Origin: CAVQKZ01 sp963837325
GTDB lineage: Bacteria > Actinomycetota > Actinomycetes > Mycobacteriales > Jatrophihabitantaceae
Reading direction: 5' to 3'
Assembly (NCBI GenBank): GCA_963837325.1
Contig: CAWIMV010000001.1
Location: 2,790,001 to 2,854,000 of the forward strand
Length of the DNA stretch: 64,000 bases
Part shown: positions 6,688 to 15,830 of the stretch, piece by piece
How positions within the stretch are numbered: position 1 is the stretch's first letter
How the letters are laid out: every line of letters begins with the position of its first letter
The notes under the pieces: generated by a model
Databases searched by the model: none
Told to the model about the DNA's origin: nothing
The model's input: the letters and a program-made list of their open reading frames with translations, nothing else
Made by a program: the position numbers and the translations under genes

Positions 6688-8538
6688 ATGTCCAAGACAG
6701 TTCAACAGCTAGACCGCGTCGTGATCCGGATCGCCGGGGACTCCGGTGACGGAATGCAGCTGACCGGCGACCGCTTCACCGCGGAGACCGCGCTGTTTGG
6801 CAACGATCTGTCCACGCTGCCCAACTTCCCGGCTGAGATCCGCGCCCCTCAAGGCACGCTCGCTGGAGTGTCGTCGTTCCAGCTGCACTTCGCTGACCAC
6901 GACATCCTGACCCCGGGCGACCGGCCCGATGTGCTTGTCGCCATGAACCCGGCCGCCCTGAAGGCCAATCTCGGCGACCTGCCCAAGGGCGCCACCTTGA
7001 TCGTCGACACCCATGACTTCACGGCTCGGGCGCTGGCCCGAATCGGCTGGTCGTCGAACCCGCTCGAGGACGGCACGCTGGACGGCTTCGTCGTGCACGG
7101 CTTCGAGCTCACCCAGCTCACCCTCGACGCCCTGGCCGGCACCGAGCTGTCCCGCAAGGATGCCGGCCGCAGCAAGAACATGTTCGCTTTGGGCCTGTTG
7201 TCGTGGATGTACTCGCGCCCGACCGAGAACACGATCGAATTCGTGCGGCAGAAGTTCGCGAGCAAGCCCGACATCGCCGAGGCCAACATCATCGCGTTCA
7301 AGGCCGGCTGGAACTTCGGCGAGACCACCGAGGCGTTCGCCGTCCACTACGAGATCAAGCCGGCCGAACAGGCCAGCGGCACGTACCGCAACATCAGCGG
7401 CAACCTCGCGCTCGCATACGGCCTGATCGCCGCCGCCCGGCGCTCGAACCTGCCGATGTTCCTCGGGGCTTACCCGATCACGCCGGCCAGCGACATCCTG
7501 CACGAGCTGAGCAAGCACAAGCGCTTCGGCATCCGCACCTTCCAGGCCGAGGACGAGATCGCCGGAATCGGCGCCACGCTGGGTGCGGCCTTCGGCGGGG
7601 CACTCGGCGTGACCACGTCGTCCGGCCCCGGTATTGCGCTCAAGGGCGAGGCCATCGGACTCGCGGTCTCGCTCGAACTGCCCTTGATCGTCTGCGATAT
7701 CCAGCGCGGCGGCCCGTCCACCGGTCTGCCGACCAAGACCGAGCAGTCCGACCTGCTCCAGGCGATGTACGGCCGCAACGGCGAGGCCCCGGTGCCGGTC
7801 ATCGCACCGCGGTCCCCGGGCGACTGCTTCGACGCCGCGCTCGAGGCCGCCCGGATCGCGCTCACCTACCGCACGCCCGTCTTTCTGCTGTCCGACGGTT
7901 ACCTGGCCAACGGCTCGGAGCCGTGGCTGGTCCCGTCCGTCGCCGACCTTCCCGACCTCACCGTCGAGTACGCCACCGAGCCGAACGGCCCGGACGGGAC
8001 GTTCCTGCCCTACCTGCGCGATCCCGAGACGCTGGCCCGGCCGTGGGCGGTGCCGGGCACGCCGGGCCTGGAGCACCGCGTCGGCGGAATCGAGAAGGCC
8101 GACCGCACGGGCAACATCAGCTACGACCCCGACAACCACGACTTCATGGTCCGCACCCGCCAGGCCAAGGTCGACGGCATCGCCCGCAGCCTCCCGCCGA
8201 TGGAGGTCGACGATCCGAACGGCGACGCTCGCGTGCTCGTGCTCGGCTGGGGCTCGACCTACGGCCCGATCGGCGCGGCCTGCCGACAGATCCGCGCGGC
8301 GGGCGCGTCGATTGCGCAGGCGCATCTGCGGCACCTGAACCCGTTCCCGAACGACCTGGGCGACATCCTGGCCCGGTACGAGAAGGTCGTCATCCCCGAG
8401 ATGAACCTGGGCCAGTTGGCACTACTGATCCGGGCCAAGTACCTCGTGGACACGATCAGCGTGACCCAGGTGCGTGGGCTGCCGTTCAAGGCCGACGAGC
8501 TGGCTGAGATGTTGCAAGGAGTGATCGGGCATGACTGA
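6688..8538 (+). CDS. korA: 2-oxoacid:ferredoxin oxidoreductase, fused gamma-alpha subunit
   Basis: KorA with KorB oxidises 2-oxoglutarate to succinyl-CoA with ferredoxin as acceptor, an alternative to the 2-oxoglutarate dehydrogenase step. The 616-residue protein has the gamma domain first (RIAGDSGDGMQLTGDRF, to about residue 190) and then the alpha pyrimidine-binding domain (GAYPITPASDILHELSKH, ARE-type RGGPSTGLPTKTEQSDL) and the C-terminal domain (EKVVIPEMNLGQL). This fused order is that of mycobacterial KorA. GGGAGG lies 11 bases before the ATG. It overlaps korB by 8 bases. Confidence 0.95.
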   Translation: MSKTVQQLDRVVIRIAGDSGDGMQLTGDRFTAETALFGNDLSTLPNFPAEIRAPQGTLAGVSSFQLHFADHDILTPGDRPDVLVAMNPAALKANLGDLPKGATLIVDTHDFTARALARIGWSSNPLEDGTLDGFVVHGFELTQLTLDALAGTELSRKDAGRSKNMFALGLLSWMYSRPTENTIEFVRQKFASKPDIAEANIIAFKAGWNFGETTEAFAVHYEIKPAEQASGTYRNISGNLALAYGLIAAARRSNLPMFLGAYPITPASDILHELSKHKRFGIRTFQAEDEIAGIGATLGAAFGGALGVTTSSGPGIALKGEAIGLAVSLELPLIVCDIQRGGPSTGLPTKTEQSDLLQAMYGRNGEAPVPVIAPRSPGDCFDAALEAARIALTYRTPVFLLSDGYLANGSEPWLVPSVADLPDLTVEYATEPNGPDGTFLPYLRDPETLARPWAVPGTPGLEHRVGGIEKADRTGNISYDPDNHDFMVRTRQAKVDGIARSLPPMEVDDPNGDARVLVLGWGSTYGPIGAACRQIRAAGASIAQAHLRHLNPFPNDLGDILARYEKVVIPEMNLGQLALLIRAKYLVDTISVTQVRGLPFKADELAEMLQGVIGHD

Positions 8539-9577
8539 GACCCCAGCGACCCCCGAAGGCGGCGGACTCGGCCTGAAGGCCAAGGACTTCAAGACCGACC
8601 AGGAAGTGCGCTGGTGCCCGGGCTGCGGCGACTACGCCATCTTGGCCGCAGTGCAGGGCTTCATGCCCGAACTCGGCATTGCCCGCGAGAACATCGTCTT
8701 CGTCTCCGGCATCGGCTGCTCGAGCCGCTTCCCGTATTACATGAACACGTACGGCATGCATTCGATCCACGGCCGCGCGCCGGCCATCGCCACCGGGCTG
8801 TCCGCCTCGCGCCCCGACCTGTCCGTCTGGGTCGTGACCGGTGACGGTGACGCGCTCTCGATCGGCGGCAACCACCTCATCCACGCGCTGCGCCGCAATG
8901 TCAACCTCAAGATCCTGCTGTTCAACAACCGGATCTACGGGCTGACGAAGGGCCAGTACTCGCCCACGTCCGAGGTCGGCAAGATCACCAAGTCGACGCC
9001 GATGGGATCACTGGACAATCCGTTCAACCCGGTGTCGGTGGCGCTCGGGGCCGAGGCCACATTCGTCGCGCGCACGCTGGATTCCGACCGCAAGCACCTC
9101 ACGTCGGTGCTGCGCGCGGCGGCCGACCATCAAGGCACCGCACTGGTCGAGATCTACCAGAACTGCAACATCTTCAACGACGGCGCCTTCGACATCCTGA
9201 AGGACTCCGACACCCGCGACGACTGGCTGATCCGAATGGAGCACGGCCAACCGCTGCGCTTCGGCCCCGACGGATCGCGGGCGGTCGTCCGCGGCGCGAA
9301 CGGCGCGCTGACGATCGAGGACGGTGTCGCCGACGACGATCCCCGTGTGGTCGTGCACGACGCACACAACCCCGATTCGTCGTATGCGTTTGCGTTGTCC
9401 CGACTGTCGTCCCACGACAGCCGCTATTCGCCGATGGGCGTCTTCCGGTCCGTCGAGCGCCCGACATACGACGCGATGATGGCGGCCCAGCTAGATCAGG
9501 CCAAGGCGAAGGCACCCGGCGATGACGCCGCCCTCGACGCGCTGCTCCACGGCTCCGACACGTGGACCATCCAGTGA
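8531..9577 (+). CDS. korB: 2-oxoacid:ferredoxin oxidoreductase, beta subunit
   Basis: A 348-residue beta subunit that binds thiamine diphosphate and the iron-sulfur cluster. The motif WCPGCGDYAIL is near residue 35, GIGCSSRFPYY follows, and the ThDP/Mg motif GDGDALSIGGNH is near 115. EIYQNCNIFND carries the further cluster Cys. Length and order match mycobacterial KorB. The ATG overlaps the end of korA, so the two subunits are coupled. No ferredoxin gene is adjacent. Confidence 0.95.
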   Translation: MTETPATPEGGGLGLKAKDFKTDQEVRWCPGCGDYAILAAVQGFMPELGIARENIVFVSGIGCSSRFPYYMNTYGMHSIHGRAPAIATGLSASRPDLSVWVVTGDGDALSIGGNHLIHALRRNVNLKILLFNNRIYGLTKGQYSPTSEVGKITKSTPMGSLDNPFNPVSVALGAEATFVARTLDSDRKHLTSVLRAAADHQGTALVEIYQNCNIFNDGAFDILKDSDTRDDWLIRMEHGQPLRFGPDGSRAVVRGANGALTIEDGVADDDPRVVVHDAHNPDSSYAFALSRLSSHDSRYSPMGVFRSVERPTYDAMMAAQLDQAKAKAPGDDAALDALLHGSDTWTIQ

Positions 9578-9590
9578 GCATCGCCTGACG

Positions 9591-10025
9591 ATGGACCGGT
9601 CGCCGCGCCGGCCGGTACGGCACCACGCGGGTGCGGTGCTGGGTGGGGTCGGAGTGGTCCTGCTCCTTGTCGGCACCTTCCTTCCGTGGCTGCGCTCGGG
9701 CCGATCAGATCGCAACAGCTACGAGACAGGCGGCGCGCTGCGGCGCCTGTTGGGACTGCACGGTGCATTGGACGCGGCTGTGTCGGCCTGGCCGTTTGTC
9801 GGTCTGCTGTGTGCGGCGGTGGTCGCAATCTTCGCGCTCGGCCTGCGCCGGTCGGCCGCGGGGCTCGCACTGCTCACCGCGGCCGCGGCGGCCGCCGTGG
9901 CGATCACGGCCCTGGAGGTCGACGGGAATTCCTTCGCCAGCCCGCTAATGCTGGGCCCGTCGGTGACGATCTTGGGAGCGACGGTAGTCGCAATCGCGGC
10001 TACCCTCTTGCTCGCGTCGTCTTGA
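9591..10025 (+). CDS. Four-helix membrane protein of unknown function
   Basis: A 144-residue, very hydrophobic protein with four predicted transmembrane segments at about residues 16-34, 62-80, 85-104 and 118-140, and a basic N-terminus (MDRSPRRPVRHH). The ATG at 9591, 14 bases after korB, is preferred to an upstream in-frame ATG that would overlap korB. I do not recognise the family. It could be co-transcribed with korAB or with the next gene. Confidence 0.7.
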   Translation: MDRSPRRPVRHHAGAVLGGVGVVLLLVGTFLPWLRSGRSDRNSYETGGALRRLLGLHGALDAAVSAWPFVGLLCAAVVAIFALGLRRSAAGLALLTAAAAAAVAITALEVDGNSFASPLMLGPSVTILGATVVAIAATLLLASS

Positions 10026-10054
10026 CGTAGGGGTAGACCACATAGGAGCCAGTC

Positions 10055-11545
10055 ATGACGCAGCCCCCGCCCGGATGGCCGAGCGGACCGCCGCACGACC
10101 CGCAGCCCGGCGGTTGGCAACCACCGCAGCCCGGGCCGGCTCCGCAGCAGCCCGCCGCTGGCGGCTGGCCGGCTCCGCAGCAGGCTGGTGCTCCCGGCTG
10201 GCCGGCTCCGCAGCAGCCCGGTGCTCCGGGCGGCTGGCCTCAGCAACCCCAGCAGAGCCAGCCGCCGCAGCACGAGCCGGTGTGGGTGCCGATGCAGCCG
10301 CCGATATCGCGCGGCCGCGGCAAGCTCATCGCCAGCGCGGCGGTCGTCGTGGCGCTCGTCGCCGGTGGAGCCGTCACCTACGTCGCGCTCTCGGATTCGA
10401 ACTCCACGGGCGCGGGCTCCCCGAAGGCCGCCGTGCAGTCCGTCATCACCGATTTGAACAAGTCCGACCTGGTCGGCGTGCTCGACGACCTCGCACCGGG
10501 CGAGCGCGCTGCGCTGGCCAACCCGGCGCTCGACGAGATCAGCCAGCTCAAGCGGCTCAAGGTGCTGCAGCCGAGCGCTGACCCGAAGAACGTCAGCGGC
10601 GTCACCTTCGCGGCCAAAGACCTCACGTTCAATGACACGACCGTCACGATCAACGACCACGTGCGGATCGTCCAGCTCACCGGCGGAACGCTCGATGTCG
10701 GCGGCGACGCCACCAAGGTGCCGTTCACGAAGGACTTCCTCGACGCGGCATTCCCGCACGGCTTGCCGCCCCAGAGCAACGGATCGACGCACCTCGACAT
10801 CGCCAAGGAGATCCGCGCGAACGGACAAGGACCGATCCGCATCGCCACGCAGAAGGTGGGCGGCAAGTGGTACCCGAGCATCTTCTACACGGCCGCGGAT
10901 GCCGCGGCCAAGAAGGCCCGGCCGACCGCAGCCGACGCCATCCCGGCAGCCGGCGCGTCCTCCCCTCAAGCAGCCGTGACCGGCATGGTCAGGGCGCTCA
11001 TGCAGGCCGACCCCCGCAGCGCCATCGCCCTGCTCTCGCCGGACGAGGACGCGGTCATGCACGACTACGGTGGCCTGTTCCTGAAGCGAGGTGGCAACTA
11101 CGACCGTCCAAATTTCACGATCAAGGAGCTCAAGACCACGACCCACCAGGTCTCCGGCGGGGCCACTCGAGTCCTGCTGAGCAGCATCAGCGTGGCAAGT
11201 AGCACCGGTGAAGAGACCACGCTGCGAGTCGATGGCAGTTGTGTCGAGGTCACCACGAAGGGCGAGCACAAGCGGATGTGCACGTCGGACTTCGTCACCC
11301 AGATCATCAACTCCGTGGCGGGGTTCGGTGTCCCGGTCCACGTCACCACTGCGCAACGGCAAGCGCTCGCCGATCTGTTGGACGGCCTGACCAAGATCGG
11401 CATCGACACCACCCAGTCGGGCGGGCAGTGGTACGTGAACCCCATGCGCAGCTACCTCGACGTCACCGGGTCAATTCTGTCCGGCCTCAAGGACAACGAT
11501 CTGCTGGAGCTGATCCGCTTCTTCTCCAGTATCGGTTCGCACTGA
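10055..11545 (+). CDS. Pro/Gln-rich single-pass membrane protein, unknown function
   Basis: A 496-residue protein with a cytoplasmic N-terminus rich in Pro, Gln, Gly and Trp (about residues 1-85, with repeats of GWPAPQQ), one transmembrane helix (about 92-112) and an extracellular region. The outer part shows two similar halves: each begins SPKAAVQSV or SPQAAVTGM and has a helical segment like the lumazine/LppX-type 'DUF' folds in actinobacterial lipoproteins. A Cys pair (VDGSCVEV, KRMCTSD) is near 400. The architecture suggests an envelope sensor or scaffold. No function can be assigned. Confidence 0.8.
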   Translation: MTQPPPGWPSGPPHDPQPGGWQPPQPGPAPQQPAAGGWPAPQQAGAPGWPAPQQPGAPGGWPQQPQQSQPPQHEPVWVPMQPPISRGRGKLIASAAVVVALVAGGAVTYVALSDSNSTGAGSPKAAVQSVITDLNKSDLVGVLDDLAPGERAALANPALDEISQLKRLKVLQPSADPKNVSGVTFAAKDLTFNDTTVTINDHVRIVQLTGGTLDVGGDATKVPFTKDFLDAAFPHGLPPQSNGSTHLDIAKEIRANGQGPIRIATQKVGGKWYPSIFYTAADAAAKKARPTAADAIPAAGASSPQAAVTGMVRALMQADPRSAIALLSPDEDAVMHDYGGLFLKRGGNYDRPNFTIKELKTTTHQVSGGATRVLLSSISVASSTGEETTLRVDGSCVEVTTKGEHKRMCTSDFVTQIINSVAGFGVPVHVTTAQRQALADLLDGLTKIGIDTTQSGGQWYVNPMRSYLDVTGSILSGLKDNDLLELIRFFSSIGSH

Positions 11546-11582
11546 CCGACCCGGACGAATACGCCTTGCCGGGCCAGGCAGC

Positions 11583-12053
11583 ATGACCGGCATGGCTTAC
11601 GAACTCGTGCGCCCGGACGGTTTGATCCTCTCCGACGACCCGCGCCGGCTTGATCTGGGCCGGATTCGCAGGTGGCTGGCTGAGTCGTACTGGGCAAGCG
11701 ATCGGACGCCGGAATCGATCGAGCGCTCGATCCAGCACTCGCGGCCATACGGCGTGTACACCCCGGCCGGCGAGCAGGTGGCGCTGGCCCGGGCGACGAC
11801 CGACCTGGCCTCGTTCGCGTGGCTGGGCGACGTGGTCGTCGACGAGGCATACCGCGGCCGGGGCGTCGGCCGGTGGCTCGTCGGCAGCGTTGTCGAGCAC
11901 CTGCGCGGTTTCGGTGTGCCCCGGTTCGTGCTCACGACGCGTGACGCGCACGGTGTCTACAGCGCCCTCGGCTTCGAGCCACTGCGCGTGCCGCGCACGT
12001 GGATGGAGATCGACACCCGCTCCACGCGCCCCGATGTGGGCGACGTCACCTGA
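11583..12053 (+). CDS. GNAT-family N-acetyltransferase
   Basis: A 156-residue GNAT protein. The acetyl-CoA pyrophosphate loop is RGRGVGRWLVGS at about residues 92-103, preceded by the strand GDVVVDEAY and followed by LTTRDAHGVYSALGFEPL, the usual motif B region. The N-terminus (LDLGRIRRWLAESYWASDRTPE) is like that of uncharacterised actinobacterial GNATs. Two ATGs, 11583 and 11592, are possible. The substrate cannot be told from sequence. Confidence 0.88.
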   Translation: MTGMAYELVRPDGLILSDDPRRLDLGRIRRWLAESYWASDRTPESIERSIQHSRPYGVYTPAGEQVALARATTDLASFAWLGDVVVDEAYRGRGVGRWLVGSVVEHLRGFGVPRFVLTTRDAHGVYSALGFEPLRVPRTWMEIDTRSTRPDVGDVT

Positions 12054-12105
12054 CGATCCGACCAGCGTGGGCTGATTGGCCGGGTTAACGGCTGGGCCGC
12101 TTCCG

Positions 12106-12111
12106 TAGCCT
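12106..12111 (+). promoter_or_regulatory. Probable -10 for leaderless rarD
   Basis: TAGCCT ends 7 bases before the rarD ATG at 12119. No Shine-Dalgarno sequence is present, so a leaderless mRNA is likely. The -35 region (GTTAAC, 12084-12089) is weak. Confidence 0.4.
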
Positions 12112-12118
12112 GATCCAT

Positions 12119-13042
12119 ATGGCCCAGGACAAGGACGCGCGCAACGGTCTTGTCTTCGGCGCATCGGCGTACCTGCTGTGGGGCGTGTTCCCGCTGTACT
12201 TCCCGTTGCTCGAGCCCGCGGGGACGGCCGAGATCCTGGCGCAGCGGATGGCCTGGTCGCTGGTCGTCATGCTGATCATCCTGCGGTTCACCCGTGGCTA
12301 CGGCCGGGTCCGCACCGTGCTGGCCAATCCCCGCCAACGGCGCCTGCTGGTGGCCGCCGCGCTCGTCGTGACGATGAACTGGGGCACCTACATCTACGGG
12401 GTGAATTCCGGCCACGTCGTCGAGACGAGCCTGGGCTACTTCATCAATCCGCTCTTCACCATTTTGCTCGGCGTGTTCGTCCTCGGTGAGCGATTGCGCC
12501 CGATGCAATGGACGGCGGTCGGGATCGGCACGGTCGCGATCCTGGTGATCGCCGTCGACTACGGCCGGCCGCCGTGGATCGCGTTGATCCTCGCCACTTC
12601 CTTCGGTCTGTACGGGTTCTTCAAGAAGCGCGCCGCGGTAGGTGCCGCCGAGTCGATGACGATCGAGACGGGTGCCCTGTTCGTGCCAGCGCTGATCACG
12701 CTCGGCGTCGTCGCGGCAAACGGCGATCTCGTGTTCGGCACGCACGGTGTCGGCACCACGCTGTTACTTGCCACGACCGGCATCGTCACCGCGGTGCCGC
12801 TGTTGTTGTTCGCCGCCAGCACGCGGCGGCTGCCGCTCAGCATCGTCGGGTTGCTGCAGTACCTCGCGCCTGTGCTTCAGTTCGCGGTCGGCGTAGGCAT
12901 CCGGCACGAGCCACTGCCCACCGCCGAGTTGATCGGCTTCGCACTGGTGTGGGTGGCCTTGATCGTGCTCACCGTAGACGGCCTGCGCGCCCAGCGCCGC
13001 CCGTCTCCCGTGGCGGACTCCGCGGAGGCGATCGCGGCCTGA
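12119..13042 (+). CDS. rarD: RarD-type EamA family transporter
   Basis: A 307-residue protein with about ten transmembrane helices and the RarD hallmarks: NGLVFGASAYLLWGVFPLYF at the N-terminus, ETSLGYFINPL in the middle and SIVGLLQYLAPVLQFAVGV near the end. RarD proteins belong to the drug/metabolite transporter superfamily. Their substrate is unproven, and chloramphenicol sensitivity gave the name. The start is set by the family N-terminus and the -10 just upstream. Confidence 0.9.
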   Translation: MAQDKDARNGLVFGASAYLLWGVFPLYFPLLEPAGTAEILAQRMAWSLVVMLIILRFTRGYGRVRTVLANPRQRRLLVAAALVVTMNWGTYIYGVNSGHVVETSLGYFINPLFTILLGVFVLGERLRPMQWTAVGIGTVAILVIAVDYGRPPWIALILATSFGLYGFFKKRAAVGAAESMTIETGALFVPALITLGVVAANGDLVFGTHGVGTTLLLATTGIVTAVPLLLFAASTRRLPLSIVGLLQYLAPVLQFAVGVGIRHEPLPTAELIGFALVWVALIVLTVDGLRAQRRPSPVADSAEAIAA

Positions 13043-13128
13043 GGGTGCGGCCCTTCGTCGCCACCGGCCCGTACAGCAAGCGCAGTAGCCGCGGATGGGC
13101 CGCACGGGTGACGACGCGCCTCCCGGAG

Positions 13129-14340
13129 ATGGCCTACCGTGCGAACGTGGGCAGCAGCGACGAACCGAAGCGGCTGCGTTGGGGCTGGCCGGCTGAGATC
13201 GCGATGGTCGTGGTCATCGGCGTGGGCCAGATACTCGCGACCTCGCTGTTCGCCAGGCATCACGGCGGCGACTCCAGAAACCTGAACGCTCTGGGCTACG
13301 TCATGCTCGGCGCCACCGCCGCCATCCTGCCGCTGCGCAGGCGCTGGCCCGTCCAGACACTCGTGTTCGTCTTTTCGGTCACCCTGGGCTACGCGCTGCT
13401 GGACTATCCGGGCGGCCCGGTGTGGGCGCCGTTGATCATCACGTTCGGCACGGCGTTGGTCGTCGGCCGTCGACTGGCGGCGTATGTGACCCTGGCCGCG
13501 GGGTACGCGGCCTTCATGTGGCTCCCGAATGCGGTCAACGACCGTTCTCCGCCGGACCTGTCGAGTGTGATCGGGCTGGCGGCCTGGTTGCTGGCGCTTG
13601 CGGCGATCAGCGAGTTGGTGCGCAACCGGCGCACCGTGCAGCAGGCTCGCCGGGACCGCGCCCTCGAGGCGCAGCACTCCCGCGACGAACAGATCCGGCG
13701 GCAGGCCAGCGAGGAACGGCTGCGCATCGCGCGCGAGTTGCACGACGTCCTGGCCCACAGCATTTCCATGATCAACGTGCAGGCCGGGGTGGGCCTGGAG
13801 TTGCTCGACGCGCGGCCCGAGCAGGCCCGCAGCGCCTTGGGCGCGATCAAGGAGGCGAGCAAGGACGCGCTGGTGGAGGTGCAGGCGGTGCTCGGCTCCT
13901 TGCGTCAGGCCGGTGAGCACGAGCCACGGACACCCGTGCCGCGGCTCACCGACGTCGCCAACCTGGCGCGTGGTGCCGAGGCGGCCGGGCTCACCGTCCG
14001 GGTGCACACCGTCGGGCAACCGGTGCAGCTACCCGCGGGCGTAGACCTGGCCGGGTACCGGATCGTCCAGGAGGCGCTGACCAACGTGGTCCGGCACGCC
14101 GGCGCCACCACCGCCACGGTGCGGTTGGACTACCGCCCCGGCGAGCTCGGAGTCCAGGTCGACGACGACGGGCGCGGCACTGCCGACGTTGCCTCGGCGA
14201 ACGGCGGTAACGGGATCGCCGGCATGCGGGAGCGGGCCGACGCGCTCGGTGGCCGCCTGAGGGCGGGCGCAAACCCGGACGGCGGGTTCCGGGTGAGCGC
14301 CACCCTTCCGATCGCCGACCAGTCGGACGGCACGCCATGA
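13129..14340 (+). CDS. NarL-type sensor histidine kinase
   Basis: A 403-residue kinase with four or five N-terminal transmembrane helices (to about residue 165), a coiled-coil linker rich in Arg, Glu and Gln, and a HisKA_3 domain with the phosphoacceptor His205 in RIARELHDVLAHS. The C-terminal HATPase has the N box around YRIVQEALTNVVRHA and a G box with GNGIAGMRERA. The start is uncertain: GTG 13108, ATG 13129 and GTG 13147 are in frame, and none has a well-placed ribosome site. The stop overlaps the ATG of the response regulator. Confidence 0.9.
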   Translation: MAYRANVGSSDEPKRLRWGWPAEIAMVVVIGVGQILATSLFARHHGGDSRNLNALGYVMLGATAAILPLRRRWPVQTLVFVFSVTLGYALLDYPGGPVWAPLIITFGTALVVGRRLAAYVTLAAGYAAFMWLPNAVNDRSPPDLSSVIGLAAWLLALAAISELVRNRRTVQQARRDRALEAQHSRDEQIRRQASEERLRIARELHDVLAHSISMINVQAGVGLELLDARPEQARSALGAIKEASKDALVEVQAVLGSLRQAGEHEPRTPVPRLTDVANLARGAEAAGLTVRVHTVGQPVQLPAGVDLAGYRIVQEALTNVVRHAGATTATVRLDYRPGELGVQVDDDGRGTADVASANGGNGIAGMRERADALGGRLRAGANPDGGFRVSATLPIADQSDGTP

Positions 14341-15002
14341 TCAGGGTGGTGCTCGCGGACGACCAGGCCCTGGTGCGGGCCGGCTTCGCCGCGCTGCTCG
14401 ATGCCCAGGACGACATGGTGGTGCTCGGCCAGGCCGGCGACGGCGCCGAAGCGGTGCAGCTGACCCGGGCCGAGGTGCCCGACGTCGTGCTCATGGACAT
14501 CCGGATGCCGGTGCTGGACGGTCTCGAGGCCACCCGGCAGATCGCCGCCGACCCGCGGCTCGCCGACGTTCGGGTGATCATCCTGACCACGTTCGAACTC
14601 GACGAGTACGTCTTCGAGGCACTGCGTGCGGGTGCCTCCGGCTTCCTGGTCAAGCACACCGAGCCGGTCGAACTGATCCGGGCGGTGCGCGTGGTCGCCG
14701 CCGGCGAGGCCCTGCTCTCCCCGAGCGTCACCAAGCGGCTGATCGCCGAGTTCGCCGACCGGGCCAAACCGGCTCCGTCGAACATGGCGTTGACCGCGCT
14801 CACCGACCGGGAACGCGAACTCACGGCGCTCGCGGCCGCCGGGATGTCCAACGACGAGATCGCCGGGCAACTGTTCTTGTCTGCGGCGACCGTGAAGACG
14901 CACCTGAACCGCGCGATGGCCAAACTCGGGGCCCGGGACCGCGCGCAGTTGGTTGTCTTCGCCTACGAGACCGGCCTGGTACGGCCCGGTTGGACCACCT
15001 GA
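14337..15002 (+). CDS. NarL/FixJ-type response regulator
   Basis: A 221-residue regulator with a receiver domain, whose phosphoacceptor is Asp54 in VLMDIRMPVLDG, and a C-terminal LuxR-type HTH (LTDRERELTALAAAGMSNDE, then SAATVKTHLNRAMAKLG). It starts inside the kinase gene (ATGA overlap), so the pair is coupled. The ABC exporter begins 75 bases downstream on the same strand, the usual arrangement when such a pair controls an antibiotic- or peptide-responsive exporter. Confidence 0.93.
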   Translation: MIRVVLADDQALVRAGFAALLDAQDDMVVLGQAGDGAEAVQLTRAEVPDVVLMDIRMPVLDGLEATRQIAADPRLADVRVIILTTFELDEYVFEALRAGASGFLVKHTEPVELIRAVRVVAAGEALLSPSVTKRLIAEFADRAKPAPSNMALTALTDRERELTALAAAGMSNDEIAGQLFLSAATVKTHLNRAMAKLGARDRAQLVVFAYETGLVRPGWTT

Positions 15003-15077
15003 TACCGCAGCCGCGGTAGCGCGAAGTCCCGCGCTGGGCTGACGACCCGAGGCCGGTCAAACCCGACGATCAATGCC

Positions 15078-15824
15078 ATGACTACTACGGCATTGACTAC
15101 CACAGCAGGCGTGCGCGCTGAGCATGCGACCAAGATCTACGGCATCGGCGAGACTGCGGTCACGGCGCTGGACGACGTGAGTTTCACCTTTCCGGATCGG
15201 CAGTTCACCGCGATCATGGGTCCGTCCGGATCGGGCAAGTCGACGCTGATGCACTGCTTGGCCGGGCTGGACACGCTCAGCTCCGGGCACGTGTTCCTCG
15301 GCGACGTCGAGCTCGGCTCGCTGACCGAGCGCCAGCTCACCCAGCTGCGCCGCGACCGAATCGGCTTCGTGTTCCAGGCGTTCAACCTGGTCCCGACGCT
15401 GTCCGCCGGCGAGAACATCCGGCTACCGCTGTCGCTCGCGGGCACGACACCGGATGCCGACTGGCTCGAAGCGATCATCGAGACCGTCGGATTGGCCGAT
15501 CGGCTGTCCCATCGGCCGTCGGAACTGTCCGGTGGCCAGCAGCAACGGGTGGCAGTGGCGCGCGCCCTGGCGAGCCGTCCGCAGATCGTGTTCGCCGACG
15601 AGCCGACCGGCAACCTCGACTCACGCAGCAGCGCCGAGGTCCTCGGCCTGCTGCGCCGCGCCACGCAGGAGTTCGAGCAGACGATCGTCATGGTCACCCA
15701 CGACCCCCTCGCCGCGAGCTATGCCGACACCGCGGTCTTCCTCGGCGACGGCCGGGTGGTCAGCGCGTTGACCCACCCCACCGCGGCGACCGTGCTCGAC
15801 GAACTGAAGAACCTGGAGGGCTGA
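15078..15824 (+). CDS. MacB/LolD-type ABC transporter ATP-binding protein
   Basis: A 248-residue ATPase with Walker A GPSGSGKST (about 48), the Q-loop VFQAFNLVPTL, the signature LSGGQQQRVAVARAL, Walker B IVFADEPTGNLD and the H-loop MVTHD. Such ATPases drive mechanotransmission exporters with an FtsX-like permease rather than import. It is 6 bases upstream of that permease and downstream of the two-component pair. Confidence 0.94.
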   Translation: MTTTALTTTAGVRAEHATKIYGIGETAVTALDDVSFTFPDRQFTAIMGPSGSGKSTLMHCLAGLDTLSSGHVFLGDVELGSLTERQLTQLRRDRIGFVFQAFNLVPTLSAGENIRLPLSLAGTTPDADWLEAIIETVGLADRLSHRPSELSGGQQQRVAVARALASRPQIVFADEPTGNLDSRSSAEVLGLLRRATQEFEQTIVMVTHDPLAASYADTAVFLGDGRVVSALTHPTAATVLDELKNLEG

Positions 15825-15830
15825 GCGGCC

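Noticed and set aside
6709..8334. 541-codon ORF antisense to korA
   Set aside because: It is a high-GC mirror of korA with no recognisable domain and an Arg/Gly/Ala-biased composition, while the plus-strand frame has clear KorA motifs.
9719..11362. 547-codon antisense ORF across two membrane-protein genes
   Set aside because: It spans two unrelated genes on the other strand, has no ribosome site, and its composition is that of a shadow frame.
12508..13128. N-terminal extension of the histidine kinase into rarD
   Set aside because: The longer open frame covers the rarD coding sequence in another phase, with no kinase-like residues before the first helix.
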